DNA of 64,000 nucleotides from DASXUX01 sp036504595 (GTDB lineage: Bacteria; Planctomycetota; SZUA-567; H5-PLA8). Shown one piece after another: positions 1 to 7,239 of the stretch. The notes under the pieces were generated by a model that made no database searches, had not been told where the DNA came from, and saw only the letters and a list, made by a program, of their open reading frames with translations. The stretch's first letter is position 1. Each line of letters begins with the position of its first letter. Both the position numbers and the translations under genes were made by a program. The stretch covers positions 124,001 to 188,000 of the forward strand of contig DASXUX010000053.1 in the NCBI GenBank assembly GCA_036504595.1, read 5' to 3'.

Positions 1-1646
1 GCGTCCAGCTTCTGGATGACCGTTTGCCCCGGCAGCGCGAAATCGGCGCTGCGCGACAGAGCCCGGTATTTGTCCGACCACTCGCCGCGCTCGACAATGA
101 TCGTCACGCCGCAGCGGCTGCCCAGGCGTTCCAGCAATTCGGATAACTCGCCGGCAAGCGGCAGATTCTCTTCGACCTTTGCCTCCAAAGACTGCCGGAT
201 TTCCTCCGGCGGCAGGCCCGAACCGGCATCGCCTTCCGCGTGCTTGCGCGTCGCCGTCGTGAAGCGCGCCGGCTGTTTCTCGTCTCCCGGATCGAACGCG
301 CCGTCAATGTCGCGCCCCATCCAGGAGAGAATCGCCTTCACCGGCATCTCCCCGTTAACGGAAAAACTCAGCGTCGTCCCCGCAAACAGCGGCTTGCGAA
401 GCTGCTCGGCCAAGTCCAGCAGTTCCTTCGGCCGGTCGAGCGCATCGGCGATCATGCTCACGCCTTCCGCAAGCGTCTTCCCTGCCAGCGGCTGTCGGCC
501 CTTCACTTTCGCATTCCAATTGAACGCGCGATTGCTCAATGACGGCGTCGCTTGCACCGGCAGCGTCACCATGGCGGGCGGATGCACTGATTTCAACGGC
601 GGCGGCGGACCGACCGCCACCGCCGGGTTTTCGGTCACCTGCGCCAGCCGCGAGTTGATATCGCTGTCCTGAGCGAGCGCGCCGGGCTTCAGCAGCAGTT
701 CCTTGCCCGCCGTCACATTCGTGCTTCCCGCAGCCCCGCGCACTTCAACCACAACGGTACCTTCCTGCACGGCGACCAGCGGAACCGACGTTCCACCCGC
801 GGCCGTTGTCCGCAGATCGATGACGAACGCCGTCCCGGTGACTTTCACGGTTGCCTGTCCGCCTGCGTCAACCTCAAACGTCTCCGATGCGCTGGCTTTG
901 GGCCGGTTCTTCTCGACTTGGAAATACGCCGCGCCGGAAATCAGCTTGTAGGTGTGGCGATTGATCGCGCAGAAACTGGACTCCGGCGCCAGCGTCAGAC
1001 TGCCAATCGGCGGCCGGCTCATGACCCCGCTGCTATCGGCCAACTGCAGCTTCGCGGGGCGGTGAGCGGAATGGACGACCTCGCCGCGGACGAGCGACTC
1101 CTTGGCGTCCAGGCGCACCTCGCGCCCGTTGGCCTTGACTCTGTACACGGCCTCGTCAAGTCCCACGACGGTGGGCAGCGCATTCGGCTCGCGCAGCTTC
1201 ACCACAAAATACGCAACGGTCAGTCCGGCCAGCATCATCACGCTCGCGGCGATCAGCCATGCCGTCGCGCGGAAACTACGGACTCCGACCGAGGAGATCG
1301 AGCTGTTCTTGCGCGTCGCCGGCAAGCTGGCCCGCGAACCACGCCGGCTCCAATCCGGCGCTTCGGCGCTTCCCAGCGTCGGCAACCGGGCGAGGACGCG
1401 GTCGCTGAATCCCGGAGCCGTGTCAAGTCTGGAGAAAGCGTCCTTCAGGCGCGTTTCCAGCCTGCGGTGGCTGTCCAGCAGAGCTTTGCAGGCCGGGCAG
1501 ACGCGCAGATGAGCGTGCAGCAGGGCGCGCTCGACCTCCTTGAGGTCGTTGTCCTCAACCAGCCGTTCGATCTGGCGATGCGCCTGATCGCAGGTCAGGC
1601 TCTCGCCTCCCGCCGGCTCATAGAACAGTCCCGAATCGCCGCTCAC
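1..1646 (-). CDS. FecR-domain anti-sigma regulator (partial, 3' end outside window)
   Basis: This frame stays open on the minus strand from a GTG at 1646 to the window edge, about 548 residues. Seen: an N-terminal region with a zinc-finger motif HLRVCPAC (H-x3-C-x2-C) of the anti-sigma zf-HC2 type, a Pro/Ser-rich linker, one membrane helix (AWLIAASVMMLAGLTVAYFV), and then an extracytoplasmic FecR-like beta-rich domain with segments such as EVRLDAKESLVRG. The order zinc finger, membrane helix, FecR is that of membrane-anchored regulators which bind an ECF sigma factor in the cytoplasm. The gene follows the sigma factor on the same strand after about 80 nt, so a sigma/anti-sigma pair is the natural reading. 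The start is uncertain because the upstream spacer is a CGGATT-type low-complexity repeat. The C-terminal part (roughly residues 370 onward) is not recognised. Confidence 0.8.
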   Translation of the reverse strand, partial: MSGDSGLFYEPAGGESLTCDQAHRQIERLVEDNDLKEVERALLHAHLRVCPACKALLDSHRRLETRLKDAFSRLDTAPGFSDRVLARLPTLGSAEAPDWSRRGSRASLPATRKNSSISSVGVRSFRATAWLIAASVMMLAGLTVAYFVVKLREPNALPTVVGLDEAVYRVKANGREVRLDAKESLVRGEVVHSAHRPAKLQLADSSGVMSRPPIGSLTLAPESSFCAINRHTYKLISGAAYFQVEKNRPKASASETFEVDAGGQATVKVTGTAFVIDLRTTAAGGTSVPLVAVQEGTVVVEVRGAAGSTNVTAGKELLLKPGALAQDSDINSRLAQVTENPAVAVGPPPPLKSVHPPAMVTLPVQATPSLSNRAFNWNAKVKGRQPLAGKTLAEGVSMIADALDRPKELLDLAEQLRKPLFAGTTLSFSVNGEMPVKAILSWMGRDIDGAFDPGDEKQPARFTTATRKHAEGDAGSGLPPEEIRQSLEAKVEENLPLAGELSELLERLGSRCGVTIIVERGEWSDKYRALSRSADFALPGQTVIQKLD

Positions 1647-1724
1647 CTGATTTCGGATTGCAGATTCCGGATTGCGGATTGTTCCCGCACGCCGTCATCC
1701 GGCTTCCCGCCTCCTGCCTGCTAC
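1647..1724. repeat. CGGATT/CAGATT low-complexity spacer between sigma and anti-sigma genes
   Basis: Positions 1650-1682 consist of imperfect direct repeats of a CGGATTGCAGATTC-like unit. This is the only content of the spacer between the ECF sigma gene and the FecR gene. It belongs to the set of simple junction repeats seen throughout this window and obscures the true start of the FecR gene. Confidence 0.5.
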
Positions 1725-2264
1725 TTACTGAACCTTCCCCGCGCCTTGCCCAAATGCCGTCTGCAGGTAATTCAGAGCATGGTGCAAGCGGCTTCGAATC
1801 GTCCCTCGCGGCTGCCCAAGCCGCTCCGCGATCGCCTTCGGACTGAGCCCCTCGATGTAGCGCAGCGTCAACACCAGCCGCTGGTCCTCCGGCAGTTCCG
1901 AAACGGCTCGCACCACATCCAAACTCTCCGGGTCGATCTCCGCCGGCTCCTCTTCGGCCACCAGCTCGGCCGTGCTGTCCAGTCCAACGTCGTTCCGGCG
2001 CCTGCGAGATCGTGCCGCGTCGGCGAAGACGTGTCCGGCGATCCCATACAACCAGCGTGCGAACGCCTCACGCTCCTGCAAGTTCCCCAACGCCTTGTAC
2101 GCGCGGACGAACACCTCTTGAGCTAGATCATCGGCTTCCGCCGCCTGAAATCCCCGCTGCAAGGCCAGCGCGAAGACAGTCCGGCGGTGGCGGTCCACGA
2201 GCTTCCCGAAAGCCTCGGGATCGCCGGCCAGTGTCTCGGAGATCAGCTCTGCATCAGACCAAGC
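1725..2264 (-). CDS. RNA polymerase sigma factor, ECF subfamily (sigma-70 family)
   Basis: RpoE-type sigma factor that would direct RNA polymerase to its own promoter set. Region 2 is clear: DAELISETLAGDPEAFGKLV, then DDLAQEVFVRAYKALGNL and ARWLYGIAGHVFADAARSRR. Region 4 is also clear: ELPEDQRLVLTLRYIEGLS followed by the helix-turn-helix AIAERLGQPRGTIRSRLHHA. The frame is open to a TTG at 2369, but I prefer the GTG at 2264: a GGAGAG sequence lies 4 nt upstream, and region 2 then begins close to the N-terminus as is usual. The FecR/zinc-finger gene just downstream is the likely anti-sigma partner. Two direct repeats lie in the upstream region and could be part of its promoter. The specific stimulus cannot be read from sequence. 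Confidence 0.9.
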   Translation of the reverse strand, partial: AWSDAELISETLAGDPEAFGKLVDRHRRTVFALALQRGFQAAEADDLAQEVFVRAYKALGNLQEREAFARWLYGIAGHVFADAARSRRRRNDVGLDSTAELVAEEEPAEIDPESLDVVRAVSELPEDQRLVLTLRYIEGLSPKAIAERLGQPRGTIRSRLHHALNYLQTAFGQGAGKVQ

Positions 2265-2379
2265 CACGTGGCTCTCCGCGCAAGATGAGTCGTTCCCTGC
2301 CGTCCATCTGTTCGCTGTTTTCCTTACTTCTTCAAAGCCTTGAACTTGCCGCGCACCGCCCACCACCAATTATCCTACA

Positions 2380-2499
2380 CCAACGCTGTAAAAAATTGCA
2401 CATGTGGCACGTTTGTGTTCGCGCCGTCCCTTTGGCGCGAACTCAAGCGTGCCCGCTTATTCCCAAGACTCCAACGCCTGTAAAAAAGTGCACATGTGG
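2380..2499. repeat. Two direct repeats upstream of the ECF sigma gene
   Basis: Copy 1 at 2380-2407 and copy 2 at 2471-2499 share CCAACGCTGTAAAAAA followed by TGCACATGTGG, with one base inserted and one changed. They lie 91 bp apart in the 313-nt gap upstream of the sigma gene, whose sense strand reads CCACATGTGCA then a T-run and ACAGG. This may be a duplicated promoter or operator of the sigma operon, or simply another repeat family. A related TGCACAATGTGCA palindrome lies at about 2575-2587. Confidence 0.55.
2405..2453. repeat. 48-bp imperfect palindrome, copy 1 (REP-like)
   Basis: GGCACG (2406-2411) pairs with CGTGCC (2448-2453), and the inner arm TTCGCGCC (2418-2425) pairs with GGCGCGAA (2434-2441) around an 8-nt loop. 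Between these arms TTG pairs with CAA. A second copy lies at 46235-46282, where the inner arm reads GTTCGCCGC and its partner GCGGCGAAC, so both arms changed together. This argues for selection on the hairpin. Confidence 0.7.
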
Positions 2500-2682
2500 T
2501 GGTCCTCGCGCCCCCACTCTGGCTGACTTTGCCAAATCATCCACTCATTCTGGATACCCAAATCTGTCCAAGACTGCACAATGTGCAATCAGAAACGTGT
2601 CTCCCCATAATTTAGACGTTTAGCCGACCCAAAAGTTGCCCTAAATATATCTTTTCTTTAGTCCCAATGACCGTCCTCAATT

Positions 2683-4281
2683 TTACGTTTTGAATTTTGA
2701 ATTCTGAATTTCTACGACCTTCTCCAAAATCTCCAGCCCCGTCTGCGCCTCCTCCTTAGTGAGGCACAGCGGCGGACAAAACCGTATCGTCGCCTCCCCG
2801 CACCCCAGCAGCAGCAGCCCGTTCTGAAACGCCGCTTGAATCAACTCGTCGCGCAACACTGGAGCCGGCTCGCCGTCGCTGACGACATCGATCCCGATCA
2901 TCAACCCCAGCCCGCGCACTTCGCCCAGCGTCTTCGGGAACTTCGCCGCTAACTCGCGCAGGCCTTGGCTGAGGAACCCGCCTACGACCTGAGCGTTCTT
3001 CATGTACTTCCGCTCGATCAAATCGATGCTCGCCAGAGCCGCCCGGCAGCTCACCGGATTTCCGCCAAACGTGGACCCGTGAGCGCCCTGCTGCCAGTCC
3101 ATCACCGATTCTTTGGCCACCATCGCGCCCAGCGGCAGCCCCGACGCGATCCCTTTCGCCAGACACATAATGTCCGGCTCGATCCCGAAATGTTCGACGC
3201 AGAACATCTTCCCCGTCCGCCCAAAGCCGCTCTGCACTTCATCGATGACCAGCAGAATCTTGTGCTTGTCGCAAAGCTCCCGTAGCTGCGGCAAGAATTC
3301 CTTCGGCGGCACGATGTACCCGCCCTCGCCCTGCAGCGGCTCCACGAACACCGCCGCCACTTCATCCGGCGGCACAGTCTTCTTGAACATGTTGTCGCGA
3401 ATGAACGAAATGTCGCCATACGGCGCGTGCTCCACTTCCGGCACCAGCGGCGCAAAATGAGCCCGCTGCATGATCTTCGATGCCGTCAGCGACAGAGCTC
3501 CAAACGTCCGTCCATGAAATCCGCCGAGAAACGAAATCACCCGCTGCCGGCCCGTGTGATAACGAGCCAGCTTGAATGCCGCCTCGATCGACTCCGCCCC
3601 CGAATTGGTGAAGAACACCCGCGTCGGCGATTTGCCCGGGAAGAGCTGGCAAAGTTTGCCGGCAAGATCCGCCTGCGGCTGGTTGTAGTAATCGCTGCCG
3701 CACATATGCAGCAGCTTCCCCGCCTGGTCGCGGATCGCCTTCACGATTGCCGGATGGCAGTGCCCGCAGTTGTTCACCGCGATCCCCGCCGTGAAATCCA
3801 GGAAGCGGTTCCCGTCCAAATCCTCGACCGTGCACATCGACGCCCGCTTCACCGCCAGCGGCAAGTACCGCGTGTAGCTCGGCGACGTATACCGCCGGTC
3901 CATCGCAATCGCCACTTCCGTCTTCGGCCCCGGCAAAGCCGTGCGGATGTACGGCACTCTCTGCCTTGCAGGCACCCGCTTCGGTTTCGCCTCCGGCTGG
4001 CGACGTGAGGGAGACGGGCTGGGGCTGAGCGGGCCCTTCTTCTTCACCACCGGCAAAAGCGTGGTAGCGCCGGCCTCCGTGCCGGCCAGTGGCGCAATCC
4101 TCCCGGATTGCGTGCCGTTCGCTCCCTCTCCCCCCCGCGTCTTCGCGCCCGGCTTCAGCCGAGGGAGACTGGGCGCGAGCGGGCGCTCGGCGCCGGCCGG
4201 CAACGGCACCGCCGCGACCGGTTCCAGTTGCTTCGCCGTCACGTCAAGAACAGGCAGGATCGGTTTGCGGTCGTCTGGCAT
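2683..4281 (-). CDS. class III aminotransferase (ornithine/acetylornithine/4-aminobutyrate type)
   Basis: PLP-dependent fold-type I transaminase. The domain runs from about residue 120 to the end: DFTAGIAVNNCGHCHPAIV, FTNSGAESIEAAFKLARYHT, LLVIDEVQSGFGRTGK (PLP-binding Asp in DEVQ) and the Schiff-base Lys in CLAKGIASGLPLGAM. The substrate is unresolved; GabT- or ArgD-like enzymes that move an omega-amino group are the nearest types. The first 115 or so residues are an unusual Pro/Arg/Lys-rich extension that contains translated copies of two interspersed repeats (4064-4112), so the ancestral start may lie much nearer MDRRYTSPSYTRYL. The C-terminal tail EIQNSKFKT is also encoded by an AATTCAAAATTC-type repeat. 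The gene stands alone between the sigma operon and the kai operon. Confidence 0.88.
   Translation of the reverse strand: MPDDRKPILPVLDVTAKQLEPVAAVPLPAGAERPLAPSLPRLKPGAKTRGGEGANGTQSGRIAPLAGTEAGATTLLPVVKKKGPLSPSPSPSRRQPEAKPKRVPARQRVPYIRTALPGPKTEVAIAMDRRYTSPSYTRYLPLAVKRASMCTVEDLDGNRFLDFTAGIAVNNCGHCHPAIVKAIRDQAGKLLHMCGSDYYNQPQADLAGKLCQLFPGKSPTRVFFTNSGAESIEAAFKLARYHTGRQRVISFLGGFHGRTFGALSLTASKIMQRAHFAPLVPEVEHAPYGDISFIRDNMFKKTVPPDEVAAVFVEPLQGEGGYIVPPKEFLPQLRELCDKHKILLVIDEVQSGFGRTGKMFCVEHFGIEPDIMCLAKGIASGLPLGAMVAKESVMDWQQGAHGSTFGGNPVSCRAALASIDLIERKYMKNAQVVGGFLSQGLRELAAKFPKTLGEVRGLGLMIGIDVVSDGEPAPVLRDELIQAAFQNGLLLLGCGEATIRFCPPLCLTKEEAQTGLEILEKVVEIQNSKFKT
4064..4112. repeat. Tandem copies of repeat families A and B inside the aminotransferase gene
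   Basis: Family A (GTAGC then GCCGGCCTCCGTGCCGGC) occupies 4064-4086. Family B (CGCAATCCTCCCGGATTGCG, a perfect inverted repeat) occupies 4093-4112. Both lie in frame in the N-terminal extension of the aminotransferase, where they encode residues such as AGTEAGAT. Family A recurs at 17151, 17394, 19594, 20064, 26746 and 26773. Family B recurs at 15941, 15969, 51265, 51314, 54991 and 60927. Confidence 0.85.
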
Positions 4282-4471
4282 GTGCAGTTCCTCACTTCAA
4301 TAGTACGACCCCTTCTCCTATACGCAGTCTACAACATTCCGTATTCCGCCTGAAAGCTGAATCTGGAAAGGTGAGGACGTTGTGTGCCACTGCTGGCGTG
4401 CCCGGCACTGCCGCGTCACACCGCGCGATGCTTGTTTAGAAGGTGCCCCACCCCGTGAAACGCCGGAGCTC

Positions 4472-6532
4472 TCAGCGCGCCAGCAGCCGCTCCAGCGCTT
4501 CCGGGTCGGCGGGCTTGGTCAGATGGTGATCAAAGCCGGCTTGCTTGGCGCGTTTGCGGTCTTCATCCTGGCCGTAGCCGGTCATGGCGATCAAATACGC
4601 GGAACGCAGCTTCGGGTGTGCGCGGATCGCCTTGGCCACGGCGTGACCGTCCATGTCCCCGGGCAGACCGATGTCGCAAAGCACCACCTCGGGCAGATGG
4701 GATTGGGCTTTTTCGAGCCCTTCGCGGCCGCAGTGCGCCACGGCAACATTGTGTCCTCCCATCTCCAACAGCATCCGTAACGTTTCGGCTGCGTCTTGAT
4801 TGTCTTCGATGACCAGTATTCGCCGTGCGGGTACGGATGGCCTAGACTCGCTCTGCGTTGCTGTCCCGTTTGCCGGATCCTGTATCAAGATCGGCAGTGT
4901 AACGACGAACTCCGAACCCTGTCCCGGTCCCGCACTTCTTGCCTCAACCTGGCCGCCGTGCAGTCCCGCCAAGCCCTTGACCAATGCGAGGCCCAAGCCC
5001 AAACCGCCGCGGCTGCGGTCCAGGCTGCCATCAGCTTGCACGAACGGTTCAAAGATACGGCTCAGCGTGGTTTGATCCATTCCCACCCCTGTATCGCGCA
5101 CACTGATCACTGCAACGTTGTTAACCTCTTTTCTCAGCCCGACTGTGATACGTCCGCCGCGGTCGCTGAACTTATTTGCATTCACGAGCAGATTACTGAG
5201 GATCTGCGCTATTCGCGCAGGGTCGCCGAAAGCGCGCAGCGGCTCCGTGGCTGCGGCGAACTCCAACTGCAAGCCGTTGGCTTCGAGCAGCGGGCGATGG
5301 TCTTCAACGACGGACAGGACGACCGCCGTTAGATTCATCTCCTCCTTCCTCAGTATGATCTTGCCGCTGGCGATCCGTGAGACATCCAGCAGATCGTCGA
5401 TCAATCGCGTCATATGCGTGACCTGCCGATCGATGATTTCCCGCGTGCGCTGGAGGATTGGATCGTTTGACCCTGTCCGTTTCATCAGAGCCACGGAGTT
5501 CCGTATCGGTCCAAGCGGATTGCGCAGTTCGTGCCCCAGCACGGCGAGGAAGTAGTCTTTCTGGGCACTGGCATTTTCGGCGGCGGTTTTGGCATGGGCC
5601 ATTGCCTCTTCAGCGCGCCGTTTTCCTGTGACGTCATGAAAAACGACAACCGCCCCGGCCACATTCCCGGCGCTGTCTTTAATCGGAGCCGCACTGTCCT
5701 CAACCGGAATGGTCTGACCAGCCTTGGTGATGAGTGCGGTATGGTTGGCGAGAGTGAAGATCGTGCCCTCACGCAGCACGCGCGCCACGATGTCGTCGGC
5801 TGGTCGAAGGGACATTTCATTGATCACACGAAACACCGTCTGGATCGGCTTCCCCATCGCTTCTTCCAGCGCCCAGCCAGTCAATGCGATCGCCACCGGA
5901 TTGAGGAATGTTATGTTGCCGCTCTGATCGGTCGTAATGACCGCGTCGCCGATCGATTTCAGCGTAACCTGCAGCCACTCGCGGCTGCTGCGCAGTTCCG
6001 CCTCCGCGGCCAGAACCCGCTCAAACTGCTTCTGTTCGGTCAGGTCCGCAACAACGATGCAAAATACGGTTTGAGGCGCGCAGAGGCGATTGATCGTGAT
6101 AAACGCGGGCAGGCCACTGCCATCCGTGCGGTTCAATTCAACTTCACCTGCGGCGCGCTCGTTTGCCGCACGTCTTATCAAAGCCTGCCATGCTTTGCGG
6201 CCAGATGGAGCCACGTAATTCTCGAACACGTCACCGAGGACCTGGCTGTGCTGAATTTTGAGCATTTGCGCGAGGCGCTGATTGCAGAACAAGATAGTGC
6301 CTTGAGCGCCGAGAGTCAGCGCGCCTTGCTGCATCTCTTCGACAAACAGCCGGTAAGGGCGTTCCGCGCCTTCGAGCGTAAAGACCTGATTGTCGGTGCC
6401 TTTCTTCACGACAACGGCATCCACCTCGCCGCTGCGAATAGCCTCCAGCGTTTCTGTCGCTTCTTCCAGTCTGCGCCGGAGCTCCTCATTCTCGCGCCGC
6501 AGTTGCTCAATGTCAGGGTCTGACTTTGCCAT
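4472..6532 (-). CDS. PAS-domain hybrid sensor histidine kinase with C-terminal receiver
   Basis: Cytoplasmic hybrid kinase of 686 aa with no membrane helix. Order: an N-terminal coiled coil (residues 5-35), a PAS domain (about 60-180, LFVEEMQQGALTLGAQGTIL), a second PAS/PAC (about 185-310, KSIGDAVITTDQSGNITFLN), HisKA with the phospho-acceptor His in FLAVLGHELRNPLGPIRN, HATPase_c (NLLVNANKFSDRGG N box, RDTGVGMD and GLGLGLALVKGLAGLHGG G boxes), and a receiver domain (RRILVIEDNQDAAETL, phospho-acceptor Asp in VVLCDIGLPG, Lys in HHLTKPAD). It follows the second kaiB after 21 nt and ends the kai operon, so it may be the output kinase of the KaiBC module. Unlike cyanobacterial SasA it carries no KaiB-like sensor domain; the link to KaiC is inferred from context. 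Confidence 0.93.
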   Translation of the reverse strand: MAKSDPDIEQLRRENEELRRRLEEATETLEAIRSGEVDAVVVKKGTDNQVFTLEGAERPYRLFVEEMQQGALTLGAQGTILFCNQRLAQMLKIQHSQVLGDVFENYVAPSGRKAWQALIRRAANERAAGEVELNRTDGSGLPAFITINRLCAPQTVFCIVVADLTEQKQFERVLAAEAELRSSREWLQVTLKSIGDAVITTDQSGNITFLNPVAIALTGWALEEAMGKPIQTVFRVINEMSLRPADDIVARVLREGTIFTLANHTALITKAGQTIPVEDSAAPIKDSAGNVAGAVVVFHDVTGKRRAEEAMAHAKTAAENASAQKDYFLAVLGHELRNPLGPIRNSVALMKRTGSNDPILQRTREIIDRQVTHMTRLIDDLLDVSRIASGKIILRKEEMNLTAVVLSVVEDHRPLLEANGLQLEFAAATEPLRAFGDPARIAQILSNLLVNANKFSDRGGRITVGLRKEVNNVAVISVRDTGVGMDQTTLSRIFEPFVQADGSLDRSRGGLGLGLALVKGLAGLHGGQVEARSAGPGQGSEFVVTLPILIQDPANGTATQSESRPSVPARRILVIEDNQDAAETLRMLLEMGGHNVAVAHCGREGLEKAQSHLPEVVLCDIGLPGDMDGHAVAKAIRAHPKLRSAYLIAMTGYGQDEDRKRAKQAGFDHHLTKPADPEALERLLAR

Positions 6533-6553
6533 TCGCGCTTTGCGACTCCTGTT

Positions 6554-6895
6554 CTACTTGGTCCCACGCAAGTCCAGCCCGAGGAGCACGCGTTCCGTGT
6601 TGGTTAAGTCGCCAACAAAGCGCCTCAAGGGCTCCGGCAGCTTCTTGATCAGCGTTGGCGCGGCGATAATTTGTTCGCCTTCAGCCAGCGTCGGGTTTTG
6701 GAAAATATCGACCACCTCAAGCGAGTACCTGTCCTTCAGGTGTTCCTCACAAATCTTCTTGATGTTTTCGATGGCCCGCTGCGACCGTGGCGTCATGCCG
6801 GTGACGTACAACTTCAGCACGTAAGTCTCGCCGCTGCCGCTAGCCACTAAACGTTCAAAATCGCGAGTCGTGTCGGAGTTATTATCGTCTGGCAT
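6554..6895 (-). CDS. kaiB: KaiB family protein (second copy)
   Basis: Thioredoxin-like KaiB domain: YVLKLYVTGMTPRSQRAIEN, EEHLKDRYSLEVVDIFQNP, APTLIKKLPEPLRRFVGDL and ERVLLGLDLRG. I chose the ATG at 6895 (MPDDNNSD), which has a GGGGGCGG stretch just upstream; the frame also allows a TTG 12 nt earlier. An N-terminal extension of about 25 residues precedes the domain, unlike the neighbouring copy. KaiB binds the KaiC ATPase ring in cyanobacterial clocks; outside cyanobacteria KaiB/KaiC pairs are linked to stress or environmental signalling. It sits 18 nt after the first kaiB and 21 nt before the hybrid kinase. Confidence 0.92.
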   Translation of the reverse strand: MPDDNNSDTTRDFERLVASGSGETYVLKLYVTGMTPRSQRAIENIKKICEEHLKDRYSLEVVDIFQNPTLAEGEQIIAAPTLIKKLPEPLRRFVGDLTNTERVLLGLDLRGTK

Positions 6896-6913
6896 TGCCG
6901 CCCCCAATGTTCG

Positions 6914-7225
6914 CTACGCGCGGCTCGCGCTGGCCGGACGAAGGTCCAGTCCAATGAGAACCCGTTCCGTGTTCGATAAGTCTCCAATAATCTTGCGCAT
7001 GGGCGCAGGAAGCCTTCGCACCAGGGTTGGCACTGCGATAATCTGATCGCCATCAGCCAGTTGCGGCTCCTTGAGCAGGTCGATCACCTCAATATTGTAT
7101 TCGCCGGGGAGGTGCTCCTCGCACAGTTTCTGAAGATTTGCGAACGCTTTCACCGATTTCGCGGTTTGCCCTGCGACATAGAGGCGCAATTCCCACGTCT
7201 TTTCTGCTTTGTGTCGGTTTGGCAT
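6914..7225 (-). CDS. kaiB: KaiB family protein (first copy)
   Basis: 103-aa protein that matches KaiB over its whole length: LRLYVAGQTAKSVKAFANLQ, CEEHLPGEYNIEVIDLLKEP, GDQIIAVPTLVRRLPAPMRK and IGDLSNTERVLIGLDL. The length is that of canonical KaiB (about 100 aa). It lies 14 nt downstream of kaiC and is certainly in the same operon. The two KaiB copies share the core but differ in the helix after the first strand (AKSVKAF versus PRSQRAI), so they may bind different partners or different KaiC states; that is inference. Confidence 0.95.
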   Translation of the reverse strand: MPNRHKAEKTWELRLYVAGQTAKSVKAFANLQKLCEEHLPGEYNIEVIDLLKEPQLADGDQIIAVPTLVRRLPAPMRKIIGDLSNTERVLIGLDLRPASASRA

Positions 7226-7239
7226 GGCCGCGTTCCCCT

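Noticed and set aside
918..2126. 402-codon plus-strand frame across the FecR and sigma genes
   Set aside because: It is antisense to both the zinc-finger/FecR protein and region 4 of the sigma factor, which show clear family motifs.
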